Assembly: GCA_934202965.1 (NCBI GenBank)
Contig: CAKPYN010000013.1
Span: 1 to 62,453, forward strand
Source of the DNA: an uncultured Megasphaera sp.
GTDB lineage: Bacteria; Bacillota; Negativicutes; Veillonellales; Megasphaeraceae
DNA: 62,453 bases
Direction of reading: 5' to 3'
The notes under the pieces are model-generated. The model did no database searches. It was not told where the DNA came from and saw only the letters and a program-made list of their open reading frames with translations. This document shows, in pieces, positions 16,819 to 25,355 of this stretch; within the stretch, counting starts at the first letter, position 1, and every line of letters begins with the position of its first letter. Both the position numbers and the translations under genes were made by a program.

Positions 16819-17529
16819 TTACAAGGGATTTTTAGCTGCTATTTTAGGCTTGCGAGGATATTTCTTGGGACTCGCCGCCACTTTGCGTATGTAAATCACT
16901 GCCCGCTTATCGGCAAGACCTGGCAGTGCAATCGGGCGAACTTCTTCTATGACAGCACCTAATATTTTTAAAGCATGACGGCTCTCTTTGATTTCTTCTT
17001 CATATTGTGCTCCTTTTAAGGAGATAAAGAATCCGTTTTTCTTGACATAGGGGAGAGCCCATTCTGCCAAAACCTGCAATCGTGCAACAGCCCGACTTGT
17101 TACACTATCGAACTGTTCCCGATAGGCTTCTTGATGCGCCATTTCTTCAGCCCGCCCGTGCAGGCAATCTGCTTGAAGCCCTAATTGTGTCAAAACCTGC
17201 TGAATAAATCGCAGCCGTTTTTGTAAGGAATCAAAAAAAGTCATCTGCAAATCCGGCCGATAAATAAGCAGGGGGAGACCCGGAAATCCTGCACCCGTCC
17301 CTAAATCTAAGACACGGGCATGAGGTGCAAAATACGCCGCATCATAACAGGATAAACTATCAGCCATATGCTTGACGGCAACCTCTGCTGGTTCGGTAAT
17401 TGCTGTCAGATTCATGACTTTATTGGTTTCCAGCAGCATATCCTGAAACTGGCAAAACTGTTGTATCTGCGTATCCGTCAGGGTCCAGCCCATACTAGAT
17501 ATGGCATTCGTCAGTTCAGTCTGAAACAT
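16819..17529 (-). CDS. rsmG: 16S rRNA (guanine-527-N7) methyltransferase
   Basis: RsmG (GidB) methylates G527 of 16S rRNA using S-adenosylmethionine. I place the start at 17529 (MFQTELTNAISSMGW), giving 236 residues, the family size, rather than the longer open frame that would run deep into mnmG. The SAM-binding motif is VLDLGTGAGFPGLPLLI, followed by DSLQKRLRF and SRAVARL. The start lies inside the last codons of mnmG (14-base overlap), so the genes are translationally coupled in the conserved mnmE-mnmG-rsmG cluster next to oriC. Confidence 0.95.
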   Translation of the reverse strand: MFQTELTNAISSMGWTLTDTQIQQFCQFQDMLLETNKVMNLTAITEPAEVAVKHMADSLSCYDAAYFAPHARVLDLGTGAGFPGLPLLIYRPDLQMTFFDSLQKRLRFIQQVLTQLGLQADCLHGRAEEMAHQEAYREQFDSVTSRAVARLQVLAEWALPYVKKNGFFISLKGAQYEEEIKESRHALKILGAVIEEVRPIALPGLADKRAVIYIRKVAASPKKYPRKPKIAAKNPL

Positions 17530-19405
17530 GTTGTTTATCCTCCCGCTGCCGTTGTTCCAACACGATGAGAAGGGCCGTAATATCTGCCGGTGAAACGCCG
17601 GAAATACGGCTCGCCTGGCCGAGAGAACGGGGGCGAATGGCATCCAATTTTTGTCTTGCTTCGCCTGAAAGGGTATCAATATCAGCATACACAATATCGG
17701 CAGGCATTAATTTTTGTTCCAGTCGATTCATTTTTTCTACTTGTTCTAACTGCCGTCCAATATATCCTTCATATTTGACCATAATTTCAATTTCTTCACA
17801 CACATCCGCAGCTAACGGTTCGAGTGGAAAGATTTGACGCAATTTTTCGTACGTAACTTCGTTGCGTCGCAGTAAATCATACGCTGTAAGGCCTGTATGA
17901 ATCGGTGCTGTACCGATAGACTGCAACTTTTCTTGATTGGCCTTTGTCGGTGTGACAGATAGCTGTTTTAAAGCCGCTAAGCCCGCTTCAATGGCCTGCT
18001 TTTTCTGCATAAAGCAGGCATATCGTTTTTGCGTAACTAATCCTAAATCATATCCTTTTTGTGTAAGACGCAAATCTGCATTATCTTGCCGTAAAATGAG
18101 ACGATATTCAGATCGGCTGGTCATCATACGATAGGGTTCATTCGTTCCCTTTGTAACCAAATCATCAATCAATACGCCAATATAGGCTTCCGAGCGGGTG
18201 AGGATAAATGCATCTTTTCCTTGTACTTTACGAGCTGCATTAATACCGGCAATCAGCCCTTGCGCCGCTGCTTCTTCATAGCCACTGGTACCGTTCGCTT
18301 GGCCGGCAGAGAAGAGGCCGCTGATTTTTTTCGTTTCCAAAGATGGCATCAATTGGGTCGGATCTAAGCAATCATATTCAATCGCATACCCGGGCCGCAT
18401 GATTTTGACATCTTCCAATCCGGGAATGGTCCGTAAAAATTCATATTGTACGTCAATAGGAAGACTGGTACTCATGCCTTGGACGTACATTTCTTCCGTC
18501 ATTTCGCCTTCCGGTTCAATGAACAGCTGATGTCTTTTTTTATCAGCAAAACGAACAATTTTAGATTCGATAGACGGGCAGTATCTAGGCCCAATTCCCT
18601 GAATCATGCCATTGCACATCGGTGCTCTATCCAAGTTATCCCGAATAATGCGATGCGTTTCTTCATTGGTAAAGGTAAGCCAGCAACATTCTTTATTGCG
18701 ATTTTTTCGTTCCGACAAAAACGAAAAAGCATGTCCGTCCGTATCGCCTTCTTGTATTTTCATTTCATGCGTTCGCAAGGTGCGTCGGTCAACACGAGCC
18801 GGTGTACCCGTTTTAAACCGCATTAATTTTAGACCGGCTTTTAACAATGAGCCAGATAAGTCTTCTGCTGAACGTTGTCCAATAGGGCCGCCGGAGTACG
18901 CACATTCACCAATAATAATTTTGCCTTTTAAATAGGTACCCGTTGCCAAAACAACGCACTTAGCACGATATTCTTCGCCTAATTCCGTACGAACGCCGAC
19001 AACCTTATTATCTTCTACCAAAAGATCCGTAATCATCAGTTGTTTTACATCCAAGTTTTCTTGATTTTCTAATGTTTTCGTCATGGTCAACTGATATAAT
19101 TTTTTATCCGACTGCGCGCGAAGTGAATATACAGCCGGTCCTTTTCCCGTATTAAGCATCCGCATCTGCAAGCATGTCTTATCTGTATTAATACCCATTT
19201 CGCCGCCTAATGCATCGATTTCACGAACTAAATGGCTTTTACCCGGCCCGCCTACAGCCGGATTACAAGGCATTAAGGCAATATTATCCAAATTCAAGGT
19301 GGCCATTAATGTACAAGCTCCTAAGCGTGCACTTGCCAAAGCAGCTTCGCAGCCGGCATGACCGGCACCAATGATGATGACATCATATGTATCGACTACA
19401 AACAT
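17516..19405 (-). CDS. mnmG: tRNA uridine-5-carboxymethylaminomethyl modification enzyme MnmG (GidA)
   Basis: MnmG works with MnmE to install (c)mnm5 groups on U34 of several tRNAs, using FAD, NADH, folate and glycine. The 629-residue protein starts with the FAD motif DVIIIGAGHAGCEAALAS at residues 8-25. It carries the GidA signatures GPRYCPSIE and GQANGTSGYEEAAAQG, and a C-terminal helical domain for MnmE contact. Gap to mnmE is 12 bases. Length and motifs are complete. Confidence 0.97.
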   Translation of the reverse strand: MFVVDTYDVIIIGAGHAGCEAALASARLGACTLMATLNLDNIALMPCNPAVGGPGKSHLVREIDALGGEMGINTDKTCLQMRMLNTGKGPAVYSLRAQSDKKLYQLTMTKTLENQENLDVKQLMITDLLVEDNKVVGVRTELGEEYRAKCVVLATGTYLKGKIIIGECAYSGGPIGQRSAEDLSGSLLKAGLKLMRFKTGTPARVDRRTLRTHEMKIQEGDTDGHAFSFLSERKNRNKECCWLTFTNEETHRIIRDNLDRAPMCNGMIQGIGPRYCPSIESKIVRFADKKRHQLFIEPEGEMTEEMYVQGMSTSLPIDVQYEFLRTIPGLEDVKIMRPGYAIEYDCLDPTQLMPSLETKKISGLFSAGQANGTSGYEEAAAQGLIAGINAARKVQGKDAFILTRSEAYIGVLIDDLVTKGTNEPYRMMTSRSEYRLILRQDNADLRLTQKGYDLGLVTQKRYACFMQKKQAIEAGLAALKQLSVTPTKANQEKLQSIGTAPIHTGLTAYDLLRRNEVTYEKLRQIFPLEPLAADVCEEIEIMVKYEGYIGRQLEQVEKMNRLEQKLMPADIVYADIDTLSGEARQKLDAIRPRSLGQASRISGVSPADITALLIVLEQRQREDKQHVSD

Positions 19406-19417
19406 GTTACTACCTCT

Positions 19418-20797
19418 CTATTTTCCTAAACAAAATCTGCTAAATATTTCTTCTACTATATCATCTTGTACGGTATCACCCGTAATGGAACCCAATAAAT
19501 CCCATGCTTCCCGAATATCTACAATGGCGCAGTCTACTGGCATGCCTTGTTCAATCGTTTCTAGCGCACGCTGCAATGCCTCGCGGCTCTGACGCACTAA
19601 TTCAATATGACGTGTATTCGTAAGCAGCGAACTTTGTTCCATTGTCGTTCCTTCTTGCAGTGCTAGGGACAACAGCCGATCTTTTAAGGTATCCATACCG
19701 ACTCCTGTATCTGCTGAAATAGAGATAACAGGAAATCCATAGGACTGCATGGATGAAGCAGAAAAAGCAGGCTGTAAATCTTCTTTATTTAGTACAACAA
19801 TAGCATTTTTTCCCTTAGCATCTGTTAAAATCTGTCTATCTTCCGATGTAAGCGGGCGAGACTGGTCAATAACCACTAAAATAATATCTGCTTTATCCAT
19901 ATATTCTTTAGCCCGCTGCACGCCGATTTGTTCGACTGTATCATTGGTACTGCGAATGCCCGCTGTATCTACCAAACAAATAGGGACGCCTTTTAAAGTA
20001 ATCCATTCTTCAATCACATCTCTTGTCGTACCGGGAACATCCGTAACAATAGCCCGTTCCTCTTGCAGGAGTCTATTCAGCAAGCTGGATTTTCCTGCGT
20101 TTGGCGTACCTGTAATGGCTGCCATCACGCCATCTCGTATCATCCTGCCGCTTTGAGAAGCAGCCAGCATATCATCAAGGCGTTTTTTCATTTCTCTAAT
20201 GGCACCGGCAATATCCGGAACTTCAATGTCTTCCAAATCTTCTTCCGGGTAATCCACTGTAACTTCAAGACGCGTAATAAAATCCGTCAGATGATGCCGC
20301 ATATCGGAAACCACACGTGATAAGCGTCCTTCTAACTGACTGACTGCGCTCGTAAGTCCTTGGGAACTTTTAGCTTGGATTACATCCATAACGGCTTCCG
20401 CTTGTGCCAAATCAATGCGTCCATTCATAAACGCACGCTGTGTGAATTCACCGGGATTTGCCAATCTAGCGCCATGCCGCAGAACAAGCGCCATGATTTC
20501 TTCCAATGACTGACGGCCGCCATGGCATTGAATTTCCAATACATCTTCTGCCGTATACGAATGCGGTCCCTTCATGATGAGTAATATAACTTCATCTACG
20601 GGTTTATTTTGTTCATCGACGATGGTACCATATTGAATGGAGCGATCTCTTCGTTTAGCTAATGGGGTAGAAGACGTACTGTGAAACAAAGTATCTCCTA
20701 TTGCATATGCATTGGTTCCACTAATACGAATAATACCAATCCCGCTTTCACCTAATGGTGTTGCAATCGCAGCAATTGTATCTGTTGTATCGTACAC
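19418..20797 (-). CDS. mnmE: tRNA modification GTPase MnmE (TrmE)
   Basis: GTPase partner of MnmG in wobble-uridine modification. A GTG start at 20797 (VYDTTDTIAAIATPLGE, 459 residues) is preferred over an ATG 18 bases upstream, because GGAG lies between them at the right distance for the GTG. Motifs: N-terminal folate-binding domain; G1 GTPNAGKSSLLNRL; G2/G3 DVPGTTRDV and DTAG; G4 NKED; and the invariant C-terminal C-x-G-K as FCLGK, the last residues. First gene of mnmE-mnmG-rsmG(-dacA). I saw no strong promoter in the 106 bases between jag and mnmE; readthrough of the jag terminator is possible. Confidence 0.96.
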   Translation of the reverse strand: MYDTTDTIAAIATPLGESGIGIIRISGTNAYAIGDTLFHSTSSTPLAKRRDRSIQYGTIVDEQNKPVDEVILLIMKGPHSYTAEDVLEIQCHGGRQSLEEIMALVLRHGARLANPGEFTQRAFMNGRIDLAQAEAVMDVIQAKSSQGLTSAVSQLEGRLSRVVSDMRHHLTDFITRLEVTVDYPEEDLEDIEVPDIAGAIREMKKRLDDMLAASQSGRMIRDGVMAAITGTPNAGKSSLLNRLLQEERAIVTDVPGTTRDVIEEWITLKGVPICLVDTAGIRSTNDTVEQIGVQRAKEYMDKADIILVVIDQSRPLTSEDRQILTDAKGKNAIVVLNKEDLQPAFSASSMQSYGFPVISISADTGVGMDTLKDRLLSLALQEGTTMEQSSLLTNTRHIELVRQSREALQRALETIEQGMPVDCAIVDIREAWDLLGSITGDTVQDDIVEEIFSRFCLGK

Positions 20798-20813
20798 TAT
20801 GTATTCTCCTTTC

Positions 20814-20844
20814 AAAAAAACCGGTGCAGCGCACCGGTTTTTTT
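20814..20844. terminator. Bidirectional terminator between jag and mnmE
   Basis: CCGGTGC-AGC-GCACCGG flanked by seven A on one side and seven T on the other: a near-ideal terminator ending the rpmH-jag operon. Confidence 0.92.
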
Positions 20845-20903
20845 GTGATCACCAGTGAATAATCGGCTCTTTTTATGACTAGTCACTGCTTTGATTCTCT
20901 TTT

Positions 20904-21689
20904 TTATTTCTGATAATAAATGACAACATGACGATACGGATCTTGTCCTTCACTTTCAGTCCGCACATGTTCTTCATTCTGTAATGCAACATGAATGACC
21001 TTACGTTCATATCCATTCATCGGTTCCAAAACAACTTTTTCGCCGCTTCGTTTAACCCGGCCTGCTAACCGTTCTGCTAATTGCTTCAATGTTTCTTCCC
21101 GACGATGGCGGTAATTTTCTACATCCAGCATAATGAAATGACGAGTTTCCTGGCCTTGATTGGTCGTAAGGTTGGTCAAATATTGGAGGGCATCCAACGT
21201 CTGTCCATGTTTTCCAATCAAAATACCTAAATTTTTGCCATGAAGATGAAGGATAATCTTATCTGCTTTAATCATCTTTTCAATCATGACATCAATGCCC
21301 ATATTCTGTAAGACTTCCAATAAAAAGTCTTTCGCTTTGGCTGCCGCTTCTTCTGCAGTAAAAGTTTCTACAGCCGCTGCTGATTCCGTGGAAACAACCT
21401 CTTCAGCTGCATCCGTATTGGACGGAGCTGAAACCGTTATCTGTTCTTCTTTGCTGACAACTTCCGGTTTCGTTTCTTCTATGTGTTCGGGTACAGCAGA
21501 TACAGATTGTGCAGATTTCGTCTTTTCCGTAAGACGAACAACAGCCGGCTTACTTCCAAATCCTAAAAAACCGCTTTTAGGTTCTGCTAATACCTCAATA
21601 TTTACTTCTTCTTTAATTTTTCCGAGACGAACCAAGCCGGAACGAATGGCATCTTCAATCGTTTTGCCTGTTGCTTCAATGCTACTCAT
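20904..21689 (-). CDS. jag: RNA-binding protein Jag/KhpB (SpoIIIJ-associated)
   Basis: A 261-residue cytoplasmic RNA-binding protein linked to cell-wall and envelope regulation in Firmicutes. Domains: Jag-N (1-52, SIEATGKTIEDAIRSGL...VLAEPKSGFLGFGSKPA), an acidic Ser/Thr/Glu-rich linker (about 55-110), a KH domain (about 112-190, with GKHGQTLDALQYL as the GxxG loop), and an R3H domain near the end (RHVVIYYQK). Its start overlaps yidC by four bases, the usual pairing of the membrane insertase with Jag. Confidence 0.95.
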   Translation of the reverse strand: MSSIEATGKTIEDAIRSGLVRLGKIKEEVNIEVLAEPKSGFLGFGSKPAVVRLTEKTKSAQSVSAVPEHIEETKPEVVSKEEQITVSAPSNTDAAEEVVSTESAAAVETFTAEEAAAKAKDFLLEVLQNMGIDVMIEKMIKADKIILHLHGKNLGILIGKHGQTLDALQYLTNLTTNQGQETRHFIMLDVENYRHRREETLKQLAERLAGRVKRSGEKVVLEPMNGYERKVIHVALQNEEHVRTESEGQDPYRHVVIYYQK

Positions 21690-22381
21690 GCCTGTGCTCC
21701 TCTCTTCTTTTTACCATGAAACATGATAATCTGCTGTGCCCATTGGAATAGGTTGGAAATGACCCAATAGATGACCAAGCCGCTTGGAAAGCTTAAGCTA
21801 ATCCAGCCAATAAACAACGGCATAATAATCTGCATAATTTTTTGTTGTTTAGCCTGTGCATCAGACGCTGCTACTTGAGCACCGCTCATCTGCTTTTGAA
21901 TGCCAAACGTAGAAATAGCAGACAACACCGGCATAATATACGTCGGATCTGCCTGGCCTAAACTTGGCAGCCATAAAAATTGTGCAAAGTTCGGATCATA
22001 CGGATATTCCCGCAATGCCCAGAAAATAGAAATTAAGAAAGGCATTTGAATAAGAATAGGCAAACATCCAGATAATGGATTTACTCCTGTTTCTTTATAG
22101 AGTTTAGCCATTTCTTCCTGCATTTTTTTCTGATTGCCCTTGTATTTCTGCTGCAATGCCTTAATTTTCGGCTGCAAGGTCTGCATGCCTTCCATCGACC
22201 GAATTTGTTTTGCCGTAAGCGGTGACAATACTAACTTAATAATAAGCGTCAGCATAATGATAGCCAAGCCGTAGCTAGGATATCCGATAGTTTGCGTGAA
22301 TGCATAACAGTAATCCATGAAGGTTGTCATAATCTGCGTCAGGATATCTGCTATTCCACTAAAAAATCCCAATACTCTCAA
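21686..22381 (-). CDS. yidC: Membrane protein insertase YidC (short Gram-positive type)
   Basis: Inserts membrane proteins with or without SecYEG. At 231 residues it is the short YidC1/OxaA form without the large periplasmic domain of Gram-negative YidC. Five hydrophobic segments are visible; TM1 is near residues 3-20, and the LIIKLVLSPLTAKQIRSMEGMQ stretch with its hydrophilic-groove Arg follows TM2. The C2 loop with NPLSGCLPILIQMPFLIS is typical. No lipobox is seen at the N-terminus. It lies 55 bases after yidD and overlaps jag. Confidence 0.95.
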   Translation of the reverse strand: MRVLGFFSGIADILTQIMTTFMDYCYAFTQTIGYPSYGLAIIMLTLIIKLVLSPLTAKQIRSMEGMQTLQPKIKALQQKYKGNQKKMQEEMAKLYKETGVNPLSGCLPILIQMPFLISIFWALREYPYDPNFAQFLWLPSLGQADPTYIMPVLSAISTFGIQKQMSGAQVAASDAQAKQQKIMQIIMPLFIGWISLSFPSGLVIYWVISNLFQWAQQIIMFHGKKKRGAQA

Positions 22382-22436
22382 CTCCTGTCGGGTGAAAAAA
22401 TACTCTCAGCCAGCCTTTATTTCATCTGACCGAATA

Positions 22437-22646
22437 TTACGGTACAGGATCATATCCGCCTTTATGAAAGGGATGGCATTTCAAAATGCGCCTTATTGCT
22501 AAATAACTCCCTTTCACAGCACCGTATTTCTGCAGCGCTTCCAGCGCATACGCAGAACAAGTAGGGTAAAACCGGCAGCATGGCGGTTTTAATGGTGATA
22601 TACAGGTTTGATAAAACCGTATAAGGATGATAAGAAATTGTTTCAT
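22437..22646 (-). CDS. yidD: Membrane protein insertion efficiency factor YidD
   Basis: A 69-residue YidD/UPF0161 protein, which assists YidC-dependent insertion. The family pattern LIRFYQTCISPLKPPCCRFYPTCSAYALEAL, with its three conserved Cys, and GGYDPVP at the end are present. It lies between rnpA (6 bases) and yidC, as in most Firmicutes. Confidence 0.94.
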   Translation of the reverse strand: MKQFLIILIRFYQTCISPLKPPCCRFYPTCSAYALEALQKYGAVKGSYLAIRRILKCHPFHKGGYDPVP

Positions 22647-22652
22647 ACATCA

Positions 22653-23006
22653 TCACTTCTTTTGCAATACCTTAGCATGCCGGAAGAGCTGCATAATGCT
22701 GCGTTCAGCTTGTTCGTATCCAGCATATTTTAATTTACTGCGTCCAATAAGAACTAAATCAACACCTTGAATTAGTTCAAATTGATGAAGACGATATACT
22801 TCCTTCATCAATCGCCGGCAACGATTACGTTCTACGGCACATCCAATTTTTTTGCCCGTTACAAAACCCATACGGGCAGGCTGTTTGGGAGAACGGGGTA
22901 ATACGTATAAAACAGCCAGTTTATTTACATAGGACCGGCCGTGTCGATATACAAATTGATATTCCCAATTCTTAGTCAGTCGTTTTTCTTTTTTTAGTTC
23001 ATACAT
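22653..23006 (-). CDS. rnpA: Ribonuclease P protein component
   Basis: Protein subunit of RNase P, which matures the 5' ends of tRNAs. It has 117 residues. The RNR motif ERNRCRRLMKEVYR is at about residues 60-75, with upstream basic RLTKNWEYQFVYRHGRSYVNK. It follows rpmH by 72 bases, a gap that contains a hairpin. Confidence 0.95.
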   Translation of the reverse strand: MYELKKEKRLTKNWEYQFVYRHGRSYVNKLAVLYVLPRSPKQPARMGFVTGKKIGCAVERNRCRRLMKEVYRLHQFELIQGVDLVLIGRSKLKYAGYEQAERSIMQLFRHAKVLQKK

Positions 23007-23034
23007 TCATTTTGTCCTAAAAATGCCAGAAAAA

Positions 23035-23063
23035 CAGAAAAATTCCATAATGGAACTTTTCTG
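23035..23063 (-). other. Hairpin between rpmH and rnpA
   Basis: CAGAAAAaTTCCAT and ATGGAAcTTTTCTG form an interrupted stem-loop in the rpmH-rnpA gap, with some T residues on the minus side. It may be a partial terminator or a processing/stability element that lets rpmH be made in excess over rnpA. Confidence 0.5.
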
Positions 23064-23078
23064 TTCATCTTGTAATGA

Positions 23079-23213
23079 TTAAGCGGAGAGTTTCTTTCTG
23101 CCTTTCATACGACGTTTTTTCAAAACCATACGGCCGCCTTTTGTTTTCATTCTTTCGCGGAAGCCATGTGTTCTTTTTCTCCACAATTTATTTGGCTGAT
23201 ATGTCTGTTTCAA
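23079..23213 (-). CDS. rpmH: 50S ribosomal protein L34
   Basis: A 44-residue ribosomal protein of the large subunit: KQTYQPNKLWRKRTHGFRER followed by a Met/Lys/Arg-rich tail ending KLSA, the L34 pattern throughout. The start is TTG, set by AAGGAGGTG six to eight bases upstream; there is no ATG. First gene of rpmH-rnpA-yidD-yidC-jag, divergent from dnaA, with a consensus promoter directly upstream. Confidence 0.95.
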   Translation of the reverse strand: MKQTYQPNKLWRKRTHGFRERMKTKGGRMVLKKRRMKGRKKLSA

Positions 23214-23270
23214 TATAGACACCTCCTTCGTCTCAATAGACAGTCAATGAATTTACACCATAACAGCATA

Positions 23271-23299
23271 ATTATAGTAAAAAAGAAATATGCTGTCAA
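23271..23299 (-). promoter_or_regulatory. rpmH operon promoter
   Basis: Minus strand TTGACA, 17 bases, TATAAT: perfect consensus, as fits a ribosomal protein operon. Confidence 0.93.
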
Positions 23300-23423
23300 T
23301 TCCTTTTTTTTGCTTTCTCAATATGTATGCCCAGTGTTATACTTTTTTCGCATAATAGATGCGGTACATCTGATAATTAATTTTAATAAATCTTCTTCCC
23401 ATGTGTATCGTTTTGTTGTAAAA

Positions 23424-23588
23424 TGTGGATAGATGTAAGTGTGGATAAAAAATTAATCTATCAACAGGTTATCCACACTTTGTGGATAACCTTAGTATTA
23501 GCCGGAAATTCGATATGTATCGTGTTTCCGCTTTTTTCAACTCTTAATTATGCACTTATCCACAATACGATATATCAACATATCCACA
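23424..23588. other. oriC: oriC part 1: DnaA-box cluster upstream of dnaA
   Basis: DnaA boxes TGTGGATAA/TTATCCACA or one-mismatch forms lie at 23424-23432, 23440-23448, 23469-23477, 23481-23489, 23556-23564 and 23580-23588. They occur on both strands in AT-rich DNA between rpmH and dnaA. This is the upstream half of a bipartite Firmicute-type origin and also a likely site of dnaA autoregulation. Confidence 0.9.
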
Positions 23589-23613
23589 ATCTACAAGACA
23601 GGAAGGATGTATC

Positions 23614-25131
23614 ATGGAATCAATGGAGTTAGCCACATTATGGACAGGTATGCTTACGGAACTAAAAAAATCTCTGCCACCGCCATTATACATGAACTGG
23701 TTTGAATCATCACTCATTCCTCTTTCATATAAAAATAATGAATTAGTGTTAGCAACAACACAACAATTTATTCTCACATTTATTAACAAAAACTACGCCA
23801 CCTTATTAAATGATGTTGCACAAAAAGTAACGGGACAACCTATACAGGTCCATATTAGCTTAATGGACAACGCTGCAGTTATGCCGTCTGCATCACAATC
23901 ATCTTCATCAACTCATTCAGAAGATTTGTATGAAACAGTTCATATACAGGATGTATCCCCACAAAAAAAAGTGGAATGGGTACAACCAGAACTGCCGGTA
24001 ACAGATACATCATCATCTATTCAACAGCCTACACTATTTACCGTAAAACAAGCGGAAAAAATCACGCTGCCATCAGATATTCATCAAGAAACAAATTTAA
24101 ATCCTAATTATACATTTGAAAATTTTATCGTCGGCAACAGTAATCGTGTTCCTTATACATTTGCAACAACCGTTGCCGATGCACCAGCTCAAAAATATAA
24201 TCCATTATATATATATGGAGACAGCGGACTTGGTAAAACTCACTTGATGCACGCTATTGGCAATCGAATTTTACAAAAATTTCCACATATGCGTCTTCGC
24301 TGTATAACCAGTGAAGATTTTGTCAATGATTTTATCCAATCCATTCAAGATAAAAGCACAGAAAACTTCCGGCAGCAATACCGAAATATCGATGTACTTC
24401 TTGTCGATGATATTCAATTTTTAGGATTTGGCGAAAAAGATAGTTCCAAGGAAGAGTTTTTCCATACGTTTAATAAACTGTATCAAGGGCAAAAACAGAT
24501 GATTTTTACCAGTGATAGAGCTCCTCAAGATATTAATAAACTGGAAGATCGCCTTCGTTCCCGATTCCAAAGCGGTATGGTTACCTGGATAGATCCGCCT
24601 GATTTAGAAACACGTATCGCAATTTTGCGAACATGGGCACAAAAACAAGGTATTACCATTGAAAATGAGGCGATTACGTATATTGCTACGAATGGCAGTG
24701 AAAATATCCGCGAATTGTCAGGAGCATTTAACAATGTCGTATATTTGGCCTCTGTAGAAGATGCACGTACGATAACAGCCAAACATGCTCATCGTGCGTT
24801 GCAATATTTAGTAAAAGATAAAGAAGAAAAGAAATACATTACGATTGATGAAATTACGACAGCTGTATGTTCTTTTTATAATGTAAATTATAAAGAATTA
24901 ATGGGTAAAAAGAAAACGAAATACATTGCTTTACCGCGACAAATTGCTATGTATTTATGTCGTGAACTAACAGGTAATACGTATCCTCATATTGGGACGG
25001 CTTTCAATGGACGAGATCATACTACTGTGATGCATGCCTGTATGAAAGTCATGAAATTAATAGAAAAAGATAGTAATTTTAAAAAATCGATTGAGGACCT
25101 GCAGAATAAAATTAAGGGTGTGGATAAGTAA
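23614..25131 (+). CDS. dnaA: Chromosomal replication initiator protein DnaA
   Basis: DnaA binds DnaA boxes and opens oriC in its ATP form. The 505-residue protein is longer than the Bacillus form because of a Ser/Thr/Gln-rich linker (domain II, about 85-155). Domain I (1-80) binds partners. Domain III is AAA+, with Walker A GDSGLGKTHLMHAIGN near residue 205 and Walker B VLLVDDIQFL. Domain IV ends with the DnaA signature GRDHTTVMHACMKV. AGGAAGG precedes the ATG. Its 3' end itself contains a DnaA box (25119-25127), part of the second box cluster. Confidence 0.97.
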   Translation: MESMELATLWTGMLTELKKSLPPPLYMNWFESSLIPLSYKNNELVLATTQQFILTFINKNYATLLNDVAQKVTGQPIQVHISLMDNAAVMPSASQSSSSTHSEDLYETVHIQDVSPQKKVEWVQPELPVTDTSSSIQQPTLFTVKQAEKITLPSDIHQETNLNPNYTFENFIVGNSNRVPYTFATTVADAPAQKYNPLYIYGDSGLGKTHLMHAIGNRILQKFPHMRLRCITSEDFVNDFIQSIQDKSTENFRQQYRNIDVLLVDDIQFLGFGEKDSSKEEFFHTFNKLYQGQKQMIFTSDRAPQDINKLEDRLRSRFQSGMVTWIDPPDLETRIAILRTWAQKQGITIENEAITYIATNGSENIRELSGAFNNVVYLASVEDARTITAKHAHRALQYLVKDKEEKKYITIDEITTAVCSFYNVNYKELMGKKKTKYIALPRQIAMYLCRELTGNTYPHIGTAFNGRDHTTVMHACMKVMKLIEKDSNFKKSIEDLQNKIKGVDK

Positions 25132-25303
25132 GATGATAGGCTGTAGATAAATTGTGTATATTTTAAAATTTCAAAAAAAAAGTGGATTTGTGGATAAGAA
25201 AAAATGGTTTATCCACAAGTTATGCACATTTGTGGATAGCTTAAAATAGCCACTTTTATCCACTTATCCACAAATCCACAGCCTCTACTACTACGACTAC
25301 TAT
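25119..25303. other. oriC: oriC part 2: DnaA boxes and DnaA-trio unwinding element between dnaA and dnaN
   Basis: DnaA boxes or near-matches occur at 25119-25127, 25189-25197, 25209-25217, 25220-25228, 25231-25239, 25256-25264 and 25264-25272, plus AATCCACA at 25273-25280. Directly after the last boxes comes GCCT and then ctactactacgactactat (25285-25303), repeats of a three-base unit, followed by T7 and AT-rich DNA. This matches the DnaA-trio element where DnaA strands load on single-stranded DNA in Bacillus. The opening site is therefore likely here rather than upstream of dnaA. Confidence 0.88.
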
Positions 25304-25355
25304 TTTTTTAACTCACTTAAACCAAAAAACTAAACGCAGAAAAGGGGATACACTA

